DNA from: Elusimicrobiota bacterium
Lineage (GTDB): Bacteria > Elusimicrobiota > Elusimicrobia > Elusimicrobiales > UBA9959
Assembly (NCBI GenBank): GCA_022703115.1
Contig: JAKLEK010000070.1
Coordinates: forward strand, 1-7,258
Direction: 5' to 3'
DNA length: 7,258 bases
Of this stretch, positions 1-6,594 are shown one piece after another. Made by a program: the position numbers and the translations under genes. Each line of letters starts with the position of its first letter. Within the stretch, counting starts at the first letter, position 1. The notes below the pieces were generated by a model. That model had not been told where the DNA came from and did not search any database. It saw only the letters and a program-made list of their open reading frames with translations.

Positions 1-18
1 CCTGGAGAACATACGGTC

Positions 19-783
19 ATGGATAAAAACTGCCTGATAGTGATACCGGCCAGGTACAACTCGCAGCGTTTCCCGGGAAAGGTCCTGGCCAGGATACGCG
101 GAAAAGCCGTTCTCCAGTGGTGCTACGAGGCCGCCCTCAAGTCCGGCCTCGGGCCCGTGCTTATCGCCACCGAGGACCGCCGGGTCATGGAATTCGCCGC
201 GAGCATAGGGGCCAAAGCGGTGCTGACCAGCGCGAAGTGCAAATCCGGCACCGACCGCGTCCACGAGGCGGCCCGGGCCTCTGGTAAGCGGTTCATCGTC
301 AATTTCCAGGGAGACGAGCCCTTCATGCGCTCAGGCACCCTGCTGGCCGCTTTCAGGAAGATACGGGAAGGTTTCGATATCGCGACGGCCGGCGCCCCCA
401 TCACCCGGGAGAGCGAGATAAGCGACCCCAATTGCGTAAAGATAGCCATGAGCCGCTCCGGGAGGGCGCTGTATTTCTCGCGCTCCCCGATCCCGTTCCA
501 CCACCCGCTCTCTGACCTCAAGGGCTTTCCTTGGTTCAAGCACTGCGGCTTCTACATATACCGCCGCGCTTCTCTGGACCGTTTCGTGCGTCTCCCCCCC
601 AGCCCGCTCGAGCGCCTCGAGCGTCTGGAACAGCTTCGCGCGCTGGAGAACGGAATGACGATAGGCGTGGCCGCGGTGAAGGACCTGGGCCCTGCTATAG
701 ACACCCCGGGAGACCTCGCCGCCGCGGAAAGGTTCTTAAAGGAGACCGGAGCGCCGGGGAAACGGCGGCCCGGCCGGGGGTGA
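19..783 (+). CDS. kdsB: 3-deoxy-manno-octulosonate cytidylyltransferase (CMP-Kdo synthetase)
   Basis: Activates Kdo with CTP to give CMP-Kdo and pyrophosphate in the cytoplasm, the donor for adding Kdo to lipid A. The 254-residue product is close to the 248 of E. coli KdsB and aligns by eye along its length. The nucleotide-binding motif IPARYNSQRFPGK is at residues 9-21, GTDR at 77-80, NFQGDEP at 95-101 (D99 a likely metal ligand), DPNCVK at 136-141, the PSPLE...LEQLR region at 194-207, and IDTPGDL at 227-233 with the second likely metal Asp, D228. The ATG is preceded by TGGAG at 3-7. The frame stays open to the window edge, but this ATG puts the IPARY motif where the family has it. A short basic tail rich in Gly, Pro and Arg follows the conserved end. 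pyrG starts 7 nt downstream. Identification is firm; an 8-amino-Kdo variant of the enzyme cannot be excluded by eye. Confidence 0.96.
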   Translation: MDKNCLIVIPARYNSQRFPGKVLARIRGKAVLQWCYEAALKSGLGPVLIATEDRRVMEFAASIGAKAVLTSAKCKSGTDRVHEAARASGKRFIVNFQGDEPFMRSGTLLAAFRKIREGFDIATAGAPITRESEISDPNCVKIAMSRSGRALYFSRSPIPFHHPLSDLKGFPWFKHCGFYIYRRASLDRFVRLPPSPLERLERLEQLRALENGMTIGVAAVKDLGPAIDTPGDLAAAERFLKETGAPGKRRPGRG

Positions 784-790
784 GGAACTT

Positions 791-2425
791 ATGAAAAGGT
801 ACATTTTCGTCACTGGCGGCGTGGTGAGTTCCCTCGGCAAAGGGATAACGGCCGCTTCGGTCGGCAGACTGCTGCAGGCCCACGGTCTTTCGGTCAACAT
901 CGTCAAGTGCGACCCCTACATAAACGTCGACGCCGGCACCATGGCCCCCTTCCAGCACGGGGAGGTTTTCGTCACCGACGACGGAGCGGAGACGGACCTG
1001 GACCTCGGTTATTACGAAAGATTTCTCGGCATAGACACCTCCAGGGCCAACAACATGACCGCCGGCCAGATATACCAGGCCGTGATAGCGAAGGAAAGGG
1101 AAGGGCGCTATCTGGGACAGACGGTACAGGTCATTCCGCATATCACCGACGAGATAAAATCCCGGTTCCACCGCGCCGGGGAAGGCTACGATATCACGAT
1201 AATAGAGATAGGCGGCACCGTGGGCGATATAGAGAGCCTTCCGTTCCTGGAGGCGGCCCGGCAGATGCGCCCGGACAGGACCAGGACCGACGTCCTGTAC
1301 ATCCACGTCACCCTGGTGCCCTACCTCACCTCGAGCGACGAGCTCAAGACCAAGCCCACCCAGCATTCCGTCAACAAGCTGCGCGAGATAGGCATTGACC
1401 CGGATATAATCGTCTGCAGGACCGAAAAGCCGCTGGGCCGGGAGATCCGCAACAAAATAGCGCTCTTCACCAGCGTGCCGGAGGAGGCGGTGGTCGAAGC
1501 CGCGAACAGCCCTTCCATCTACGACGTGCCCAACGTCCTGAAAAAGCAGGGCATAGACGAGCAGATAATGATGCTGCTGCGGCTGCGCAGCAACAAATGG
1601 GAGTTCGAGGAATGGTCCGCCTTCGTTCAGAGGCTTAAGACCGCGGAGAACGCAAGGCCGGTCCGCATCGCCATCGCCGGCAAGTACACCAAGCTCAAGG
1701 ACTCGTACAAATCGCTGGTGGAGGCCGTGCATCACGGCGCGATAGCCAACGGCGTGCGCGCCGAGCTGGATTTCGTGGACGTAGAGGAGCCCTGCCGCGA
1801 CGAGCGTCTGGCCAGGGCGGCCGGGATAATAGTTCCCGGCGGGTTCGGCGACAGAGGCATCGAGGGAAAAATAGCGACCGTGAGGCTGGCCAGGGAGAAG
1901 CGCATCCCGTTCCTCGGGATATGCCTCGGCATGCAGTGCGCCGTAATAGAGTTCGCCCGCGGCGTTATGGGCATGAAGAGAGCTCACTCCTCGGAGTTCG
2001 ACCCCAGGACCCCCCACCCTGTCGTCGCCCTTCTGGCGGAACAGAAAGGAGTGGTGGCCAAAGGCGGCACGATGCGTCTCGGCGCCTACCCGTGCAGGGT
2101 CAAGCCCGGCTCCCTCGCCTTCAAGGCTTACGGCGCCCGCATGATCTCCGAACGGCATCGCCACCGTTACGAGTTCAATCCGAAATATCTGAAAGCCTAT
2201 GAAAAGGCGGGAATGGCGGTCACCGGACTCTACAAGGAACGCGAATTACCTGAAATAGTGGAACTGGCGGGCCACCCGTGGTTCGTAGGGGTGCAGTTCC
2301 ACCCGGAGCTCAAGTCCAGGCCGCTTGCCCCGCACCCGCTTTTCCGCGACTTCGTGGCGGCGGCCGCGCGCGCGGCGTCCGGACGCGAGCCCAGGGCCGA
2401 ACGCGCCGGAGCGGGGGCGGCATGA
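791..2425 (+). CDS. pyrG: CTP synthase (glutamine-hydrolysing)
   Basis: Converts UTP to CTP using ATP and glutamine-derived ammonia. The 544-residue length matches the family (545 in E. coli). The N-terminal synthetase domain (about 1-265) opens with the P-loop GGVVSSLGKG at 9-18, followed by KCDPYINVDAGTM, the EIGGTVGDIES motif and TKPTQHSV. The C-terminal class I glutamine amidotransferase domain (about 290-525) has the oxyanion segment PGGFGDRG, the nucleophile C378 in GICLGMQ, and H504 and E506 in FHPE. The last 20 or so residues are an Ala/Arg/Gly-rich tail beyond the conserved domain. The ribosome-binding site GAGGA (782-786) overlaps the kdsB stop codon, so the two are probably translationally coupled. 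Next to kdsB its likely local job is CTP supply for CMP-Kdo, besides general pyrimidine metabolism. Its stop overlaps the kdsA start as ATGA. Confidence 0.98.
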   Translation: MKRYIFVTGGVVSSLGKGITAASVGRLLQAHGLSVNIVKCDPYINVDAGTMAPFQHGEVFVTDDGAETDLDLGYYERFLGIDTSRANNMTAGQIYQAVIAKEREGRYLGQTVQVIPHITDEIKSRFHRAGEGYDITIIEIGGTVGDIESLPFLEAARQMRPDRTRTDVLYIHVTLVPYLTSSDELKTKPTQHSVNKLREIGIDPDIIVCRTEKPLGREIRNKIALFTSVPEEAVVEAANSPSIYDVPNVLKKQGIDEQIMMLLRLRSNKWEFEEWSAFVQRLKTAENARPVRIAIAGKYTKLKDSYKSLVEAVHHGAIANGVRAELDFVDVEEPCRDERLARAAGIIVPGGFGDRGIEGKIATVRLAREKRIPFLGICLGMQCAVIEFARGVMGMKRAHSSEFDPRTPHPVVALLAEQKGVVAKGGTMRLGAYPCRVKPGSLAFKAYGARMISERHRHRYEFNPKYLKAYEKAGMAVTGLYKERELPEIVELAGHPWFVGVQFHPELKSRPLAPHPLFRDFVAAAARAASGREPRAERAGAGAA

Positions 2426-3267
2426 GACAGGTCAGCGTGAAGGCCGGCTCGGCCGTTCTTTCCAACGACCGGCCGCTGGTCTATATAGCGGGGCCGTGCG
2501 TCATAGAGTCCGAGAAGAGCTATTCCGCCGAGGCCGTAAAACTGAAAGCCGTGTTTTCCGGGCTCCGGACCCCTTTCATACTAAAGGCCTCCTTCGATAA
2601 GGCGAACCGCACCTCGCATTCCTCCTTTCGGGGCCTTCCCATGGAGACGGCCCTCAACTTCCTCAGGGAACTGAAGAACAGGCTGAAGGTCGATCTGATA
2701 GTGGACGTCCACGAACCCTCGCAGGCCGCCAGAGTGGCGCAGGTGGCGGATGTCCTCCAGATACCGGCTTTTCTCTGCAGGCAGACCGACCTGATCTTCG
2801 CCTGCGCGGATACCGGCCTGCCGGTGAACGTCAAGAAGGGGCAGTTCCTCGCTCCCTGGGACATGGGCAATATAATCTCCAAGATCGAGTCCCGCGGCAA
2901 CCGGAACATACTCCTGACGGAGAGAGGGACCTCGTTCGGCTACGGGGACCTGGTGGTGGATATGCGCGGGATAGAGCGGATGAAGGCGTTCGGCTACCCC
3001 GTGATCTTCGACTGCACCCATTCGGTGCAGCGGCCGGGCGCGCTGGGCAAGGCTACCGGAGGGGATTCGGAAATGGCCGTCCCCCTGGCCCGTGCCGCCG
3101 CGGTCCTGAAGGTGGCCGGGATATTCTTCGAGGCCCACCCGGACCCGGCTAAAGCCCTGTCCGACGGCCCCAATTCCCTCAGACTGGACCGGGTCCCGTC
3201 CGTGGTGGACGCGCTGAACCGCATCGACAGGCTCGCTATGACCCTCTCAGGAAGGAAATCGAAATGA
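2422..3267 (+). CDS. kdsA: 3-deoxy-8-phosphooctulonate synthase (Kdo-8-phosphate synthase), metal-dependent type
   Basis: Condenses phosphoenolpyruvate with D-arabinose-5-phosphate to Kdo-8-phosphate. The 281-residue product has the family's TIM-barrel motifs: AGPCVIES (23-30), KASFDKANRTS (55-65), DVHE (95-98), IPAFLCRQTD (114-123), NVKKGQF (136-142), ERGTSFGYG (167-175) and DCTHSVQ (197-203). C26 occupies the position that is Asn in the metal-independent E. coli enzyme. Together with H200, E237 and D248 it matches the four metal ligands I recall for Aquifex KdsA (C11, H185, E222, D233) with a constant offset of 15, so a metal-dependent enzyme is predicted. I chose the ATG at 2422 over upstream in-frame starts because those add about 48 unrelated residues inside the pyrG reading frame, and because it gives the usual family length. 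GGAG at 2408-2411 is a possible ribosome-binding site. The start overlaps the pyrG stop and the stop overlaps the next start, both as ATGA. Confidence 0.97.
   Translation: MRQVSVKAGSAVLSNDRPLVYIAGPCVIESEKSYSAEAVKLKAVFSGLRTPFILKASFDKANRTSHSSFRGLPMETALNFLRELKNRLKVDLIVDVHEPSQAARVAQVADVLQIPAFLCRQTDLIFACADTGLPVNVKKGQFLAPWDMGNIISKIESRGNRNILLTERGTSFGYGDLVVDMRGIERMKAFGYPVIFDCTHSVQRPGALGKATGGDSEMAVPLARAAAVLKVAGIFFEAHPDPAKALSDGPNSLRLDRVPSVVDALNRIDRLAMTLSGRKSK
3249..3256 (+). promoter_or_regulatory. strong ribosome-binding site of the zinc-ribbon gene
   Basis: AGGAAGGA lies 7 nt before the ATG at 3264 and inside the last codons of kdsA. It is the best match to an anti-16S consensus in this window and supports the small downstream gene as real. 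Confidence 0.8.
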
Positions 3268-3527
3268 AATGTCTTAACTGCGGACAGGAGAACAGGGCTA
3301 CGCTCAAGTTCTGCAAGAAATGCGGCAGGGATCTCACCCTTCCGCCGCTCTGGTTCCCGGACTGGAAATGGCACCTCAGGACGCTCTCGATGATATATAT
3401 CGGGGGCACGGTCTTCTTCTTCCTGCTAAGCTGGGCGCTGCACAAGCTCCCTCCCCCTTACGACCAGCGCCAGATCCCGCCGGAGATGACGCCGTGGCTG
3501 AACCCGCACAAGGTTCCGCAGCCGTGA
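3264..3527 (+). CDS. small zinc-ribbon protein with one transmembrane segment, function unknown
   Basis: An 87-residue protein I cannot assign to a named family. The N-terminus holds two CxxC knuckles (C3, C6, C17, C20) in the pattern of short zinc-ribbon domains. An aromatic stretch rich in Trp and Pro (about 27-38) comes next, then a single hydrophobic segment (about 42-59) that should span the inner membrane, and a short Pro-rich tail of about 27 residues. With the metal-binding end preceding the membrane segment, the ribbon is probably cytoplasmic, but orientation is inferred. It has the clearest Shine-Dalgarno in the window, AGGAAGGA at 3249-3256 with 7-nt spacing, and its ATG overlaps the kdsA stop, so it is very likely translated. 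It lies between kdsA and kdsD, where some clusters carry kdsC, but shows no resemblance to the HAD phosphatase. It might be a membrane tether or regulator for Kdo/LPS enzymes; nothing in the sequence proves a link beyond co-location. Confidence 0.85.
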   Translation: MKCLNCGQENRATLKFCKKCGRDLTLPPLWFPDWKWHLRTLSMIYIGGTVFFFLLSWALHKLPPPYDQRQIPPEMTPWLNPHKVPQP

Positions 3528-3533
3528 CCTGTA

Positions 3534-3553
3534 CCGGGCGCGGACGCGCCCGG
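3534..3553 (+). promoter_or_regulatory. perfect 8-bp GC-only hairpin in the only intercistronic gap
   Basis: CCGGGCGC (3534-3541) and GCGCCCGG (3546-3553) are exact reverse complements around a GGAC loop. The hairpin fills most of the 37-nt gap between the zinc-ribbon gene and kdsD and ends 1 nt before the kdsD ribosome-binding site GGAG (3555-3558). No T-run follows it, so it is not a standard intrinsic terminator. An mRNA stability, processing or translation-tuning element is possible. The structure is seen in the sequence; the role is inference. Confidence 0.6.
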
Positions 3554-3564
3554 CGGAGTGGAAC

Positions 3565-4551
3565 ATGAACATTAAAGTAACCGACGCTTTTATACTCAGG
3601 TCCGCCAGGGCCGTGGTCAGGGAAGAGTCCGACGCCCTGAGGCTCGCCGCCGCGGGCATAGGCCGCGACCTGGTGCGCGCGATCCGGCTCATCCTGGACA
3701 CCAGGGGCAAACTGGTGGTACTCGGCGTAGGCAAATCCGGGATAATAGCCAGGAAGATAGCCTCCACGCTCTCCTCCACCGGCACTCCGAGCGTCTATAT
3801 ACATCCCGTCGAGTCGCTCCACGGGGATATGGGGATGATAGCCCGGGAGGACGCGGTGCTCGCGCTCTCCTATTCCGGCAGGACCGAAGAGACCGCGAGG
3901 CTGCTTCCGCTGCTCGCCCGGGAAGGCCTTAAGATAATATCCATAACCAACGATCCGGGGTCCAAATTGGCCCGCTCCTCGGACATTGTCCTGCGGCTGA
4001 ACATAAAGCACGAAGCCTGTCCGTACGATATCGTCCCGACTTCCTCCACCGCCGCCATGCTCGCCCTCGGCGACGCCCTCGCGATCACTCTGATGCGGGC
4101 CAAAGGCTTCGACCGCTCCAATTTCGCCCGCCTGCATCCCGGAGGCAACCTGGGCAAGCTCCTGAACCTCCAGGTGGCGGACCTGATGCACAAGGGCCGC
4201 AAGAACCCGGTGGTCCGCTCCGGCGCCTCCCTTAAGACGGCTCTGGCGGCGATGACCTCCACCAGAGCCGGCGCCGTTTCGGTGGTCGACGCCAGAGGCC
4301 GGCTCGCCGGCTTCTTCACCGACGGGGACCTGCGGCGGTGCCTGGAACGGGGCGCCGCGGACCTGTCCTCGCGCATAGATTCCCTGATGACAAGAAAGCC
4401 GCTATGCGTCCATCCCGGAACCATGGCGATAGAGGCCGCCAAGCTGATATCCTCCCGCCAGGTGGACAACCTTCCGGTAGTGGACATGAAGACCCGCCGC
4501 CCGGTGGGGATACTGGACGAGAAAGACCTGCTGAAAGAGGGCTTGATTTGA
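3565..4551 (+). CDS. kdsD: D-arabinose-5-phosphate isomerase (KpsF/GutQ/KdsD family)
   Basis: Interconverts ribulose-5-phosphate and arabinose-5-phosphate, the first committed input to Kdo synthesis. The product is 328 residues, the same as E. coli KdsD. The SIS domain (about 35-190) contains GVGKSG (54-59), STGTPS (71-76), SLHGDMGM with H86, SYSGRTEE (102-109), the family motif PTSSTAAMLALGDALA (158-173) and HPGGNLG with H191, a likely catalytic His. Two CBS domains follow (about 205-265 and 270-328); the first includes FTDGDLRR, and such pairs commonly sense nucleotides in this family. The start has GGAG at 3555-3558 with 6-nt spacing, directly after a GC hairpin. The stop TGA overlaps the TTG start of lptC. 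GutQ-type paralogues have similar sequences, but the Kdo gene context favours KdsD. Confidence 0.95.
   Translation: MNIKVTDAFILRSARAVVREESDALRLAAAGIGRDLVRAIRLILDTRGKLVVLGVGKSGIIARKIASTLSSTGTPSVYIHPVESLHGDMGMIAREDAVLALSYSGRTEETARLLPLLAREGLKIISITNDPGSKLARSSDIVLRLNIKHEACPYDIVPTSSTAAMLALGDALAITLMRAKGFDRSNFARLHPGGNLGKLLNLQVADLMHKGRKNPVVRSGASLKTALAAMTSTRAGAVSVVDARGRLAGFFTDGDLRRCLERGAADLSSRIDSLMTRKPLCVHPGTMAIEAAKLISSRQVDNLPVVDMKTRRPVGILDEKDLLKEGLI
4534..4541 (+). promoter_or_regulatory. ribosome-binding site that supports the lptC TTG start
   Basis: AAAGAGGG lies 6 nt before the TTG at 4548, within the last codons of kdsD. With the lipoprotein signal peptide that begins exactly there, it decides the start of lptC against the far-upstream in-frame ATG at 4338. 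Confidence 0.7.
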
Positions 4552-5084
4552 AACGCCTGGCGCTGATAACGGCCGGAGGACTGCTCGCCGCCGCCTGTTC
4601 GGAGCCGGCGCCTCCGGGCGCGGTCCACGAGGGAGCGAGCCTGCTTTCCGACGTCAGGATCACGGAGATGAGGGACAATCGGCACCACTGGAAGCTCAGC
4701 TCGGTCGCGGCGCGCTTCGAGGACGGGGAGACCAGGCTCTATTTCGACCATCCGGAGATCTCCTTTTACGACGACGACAAACCCTCCTCCGAGCTCAAGG
4801 CCGAGACCGGGTTCATAAATATGGCCGAAAAGGAAGCCCAGCTGGAACGGAACGTGGTCGTTAACTCAAGGACCGACGGAATGACCCTGCTTACGTCCAG
4901 GCTGTTCTTTAGTTCGGCTAAGAACAAGATATGGACCGACGATCCGGTGACCATACTGAAGGGCGATACGGTGACCCGGGGACGGGGATTCACGGCCAAT
5001 CCCGACCTCTCCGAAATAGTCATCAACCGTCAGGAGACGACCACCAACAGGACTTCCGACCCCGGGAAGAACAAGGGCGGCTGA
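4548..5084 (+). CDS. lptC: LPS export periplasmic protein LptC, predicted lipoprotein, TTG start
   Basis: Bridge component that receives LPS from the inner-membrane LptBFG extractor and hands it to LptA. Translation from TTG gives 178 residues opening with MKRLALITAGGLLAAAC, a basic n-region, a hydrophobic core and a lipobox with C17, so it is predicted to be lipidated instead of held by a transmembrane helix as in E. coli. The rest fits the LptC/DUF1239 pattern: HHWKLSSVAARF (46-57), repeated beta-strand segments (63-75, 84-108), LTSRLFFSSAKNKIWTDDPV (115-134) and the GRGF turn near 145-148. The tail (161-178) is polar and probably disordered. The residue after the lipidated Cys is Ser, not Asp; under the E. 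coli sorting rule that would favour the outer membrane, but the rule may not apply here. The start overlaps the kdsD stop as TTGA. Identification rests on pattern plus position before lptA and lptB. Confidence 0.88.
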   Translation: MKRLALITAGGLLAAACSEPAPPGAVHEGASLLSDVRITEMRDNRHHWKLSSVAARFEDGETRLYFDHPEISFYDDDKPSSELKAETGFINMAEKEAQLERNVVVNSRTDGMTLLTSRLFFSSAKNKIWTDDPVTILKGDTVTRGRGFTANPDLSEIVINRQETTTNRTSDPGKNKGG

Positions 5085-5088
5085 AGCC

Positions 5089-5847
5089 ATGTCCATCCGT
5101 CCTCCCCTGGTACTTTTAGCCGCGCTCCTGGCCCTGGGCCTTTGCCCTCCGCGGCTCGAAGCCGGAGCCGCCGGCGGACTTATGATGGGCTCGGTGGTGA
5201 AGAGCGAAAAATGGAAGATGGACCGCCTTCGCTCCCTGGAGATATTCGAGGGCAAGGTGTCATTCCTGAACGCCGTATACAACCTTAAGGCGGATTACGC
5301 CGTATACGACCGGAAGGCCCGGGTCTGGGACCTGCATGGTTCGGTCTACTGTCTCCGCAAGTTCCTGGACGGGGCGGAGCTGGAACTATATTGCGACAGC
5401 GGGAAGTACATGGAGGATATGCAGAAGGCCGAGGTGTTCAGAGGCACCGCTCCGGTGCTCATGAAATACATGTCCGGGGACGGCAAGCCCCTGAACGGGC
5501 GCTGCGACCGCATCGTGGCCGACAACGCCAGGTCGTCCATGGACTTTCTCGGCAACTTCTACATGCAGACCCCCCAGACCGACATATTCTCCGACAACGG
5601 TTTCTACAGCGACACCGACCACTCGTTCCTGATCTATAATTCAGCGCCGGACCCGGCGGCCGCCAGAAGCGCGCCCAAGCCCGGCCCCCTTGCCGTCGGT
5701 CGGAGAGACGGCCGCGACTTCGCCATGACCGGCGAAAAAATGAAATTCTTCAAGGATACCGGGGACGTAAAACTGTATAATAGGGTCGCCGGCTGGATAA
5801 AGGCGGTAAAAACGGCCCCTGACGCGGCCGTAGCCGGCGGGAACTGA
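5089..5847 (+). CDS. lptA: LptA/OstA-like periplasmic LPS transport protein
   Basis: Periplasmic bridge protein carrying LPS between LptC and the outer-membrane LptD. The 252-residue product starts with a Sec signal peptide (about 1-25: hydrophobic core LVLLAALLALGL, cleavage likely after LEA or AGA). The mature part has repeated beta-strand segments typical of OstA-like folds: about 49-90 (EIFEGKVSFLN... then LKADYAVYDRKARVWDLHGSV), about 98-128, and about 137-185 with FYSDTDHSFLIYN. An Ala/Pro-rich linker (about 186-204) separates a last strand-like unit (215-233, GEKMKFFKDTGDVKLYNRV). It is longer than E. coli LptA (185 residues). C19 lies in the signal region but the preceding Leu rules out a lipobox. 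The ribosome-binding site is weak (AAGGG at 5073-5077, 11 nt from the ATG), so coupling to lptC, 4 nt upstream, is likely. Assignment is by pattern and by position between lptC and lptB. Confidence 0.84.
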   Translation: MSIRPPLVLLAALLALGLCPPRLEAGAAGGLMMGSVVKSEKWKMDRLRSLEIFEGKVSFLNAVYNLKADYAVYDRKARVWDLHGSVYCLRKFLDGAELELYCDSGKYMEDMQKAEVFRGTAPVLMKYMSGDGKPLNGRCDRIVADNARSSMDFLGNFYMQTPQTDIFSDNGFYSDTDHSFLIYNSAPDPAAARSAPKPGPLAVGRRDGRDFAMTGEKMKFFKDTGDVKLYNRVAGWIKAVKTAPDAAVAGGN

Positions 5848-5848
5848 T

Positions 5849-6568
5849 ATGAGGCTTCATTCGCAACTGCTTGAGAAAGGATTCAACCACCGGAACGTAG
5901 TCAACGGCATTACTCTGGAGGTGCGGTCCGGGGAGATATGCGGCCTGCTCGGCCCTAACGGAGCCGGCAAGACCACGACATTCCATATGCTGGTGGGGTT
6001 CATCCCCCCCGATTCCGGAAAAGTCTTTATCGACGACAAGGACGTTTCCGATATGCCCATGTACCTGCGGGCCCGCAGCGGCATAGGCTATCTCGCGCAG
6101 GAGCCCACCGTCTTCCGCGGCCTGACGGTGGAGGACAACCTGGTGGCGATACTGGAGCGCACCACCGACGACAAGGCGGTCCTGAAGACCAGGGTGGATT
6201 CCCTGCTGGAGGAGTTCGGCCTTACGAAGCTGAAAGGCCAGAAAGCCTGGTCCCTCTCCGGCGGAGAGAAGCGGCGGCTCGAGGTGGCCAGGGTGATGAT
6301 AAACGAGCCCCGGATCATCCTGCTGGACGAACCTTTCGTGGGGATAGACCCGATCACGGTCAGCGAGCTGAAGGAGATAATCCGCCATCTTAAGGACAAA
6401 GGGATAGGCGTTCTGATAACCGACCACAATGTCCGCGAGACCCTGTCCATAACGGACCGGTCATACCTTATTTACGAAGGACGCATACTGATAGAAGGCT
6501 CCGCTGACGTGCTGCTGAACGATCCCAAAGCCAGAGAGCTTTACCTGGGCTGGGACTTCAAGATGTAG
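5849..6568 (+). CDS. lptB: LPS export ABC transporter ATP-binding protein LptB
   Basis: Cytoplasmic ATPase that, with LptF and LptG, extracts LPS from the inner membrane. The 239-residue product (241 in E. coli) has a complete ABC set: Walker A GPNGAGKTT (35-43), Q-loop Q84, signature LSGGE (136-140), Walker B IILLDEP (156-162) with catalytic E161, and switch H193 in LITDHNVRET, a stretch shared with E. coli LptB. F12 is placed to serve as the aromatic A-loop residue. F89 and R90 match the E. coli F90/R91 positions in the groove that contacts LptF/G coupling helices. The end YLGWDFKM resembles the E. coli YLGEDFRL ending, which helps separate LptB from the related LivF and LivG ATPases. It starts 1 nt after the lptA stop with only a weak ribosome-binding site and is the last gene of the operon. 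lptF and lptG are not in the window. Confidence 0.96.
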   Translation: MRLHSQLLEKGFNHRNVVNGITLEVRSGEICGLLGPNGAGKTTTFHMLVGFIPPDSGKVFIDDKDVSDMPMYLRARSGIGYLAQEPTVFRGLTVEDNLVAILERTTDDKAVLKTRVDSLLEEFGLTKLKGQKAWSLSGGEKRRLEVARVMINEPRIILLDEPFVGIDPITVSELKEIIRHLKDKGIGVLITDHNVRETLSITDRSYLIYEGRILIEGSADVLLNDPKARELYLGWDFKM

Positions 6569-6594
6569 CGAAGAGCCCTCCAGCGGTTCAGACC

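Noticed and set aside
1..18. Possible promoter or end of an upstream gene
   Set aside because: Only 18 nt are available; apart from a TGGAG ribosome-binding site for kdsB nothing can be judged.
769..778. Palindrome CCCGGCCGGG at the end of kdsB
   Set aside because: It has no room for a loop, lies in coding sequence, and short GC palindromes are expected by chance in this composition.
695..2164. A 489-codon open frame on the minus strand across pyrG
   Set aside because: It lies antisense to a clear CTP synthase with all catalytic motifs. Its translation is low-complexity, rich in Gly, Ala, His and Val, with no recognisable domain; it results from codon bias in GC-rich DNA.
2278..2421. Upstream extension of kdsA by 48 codons
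   Set aside because: It overlaps the conserved end of pyrG in another frame and does not resemble KdsA; the ATG at 2422 gives the family length.
3376..4191. Minus-strand open frame of 271 codons opposite the zinc-ribbon gene and kdsD
   Set aside because: It is antisense to kdsD, has no motif I recognise and has no independent ribosome-binding signal that I can see.
4338..4547. An in-frame ATG far upstream of lptC that would extend the protein by 70 residues
   Set aside because: The added part lies wholly inside kdsD, is Pro/Gly/Arg-rich, and would bury the lipoprotein signal peptide; the TTG start has its own ribosome-binding site.
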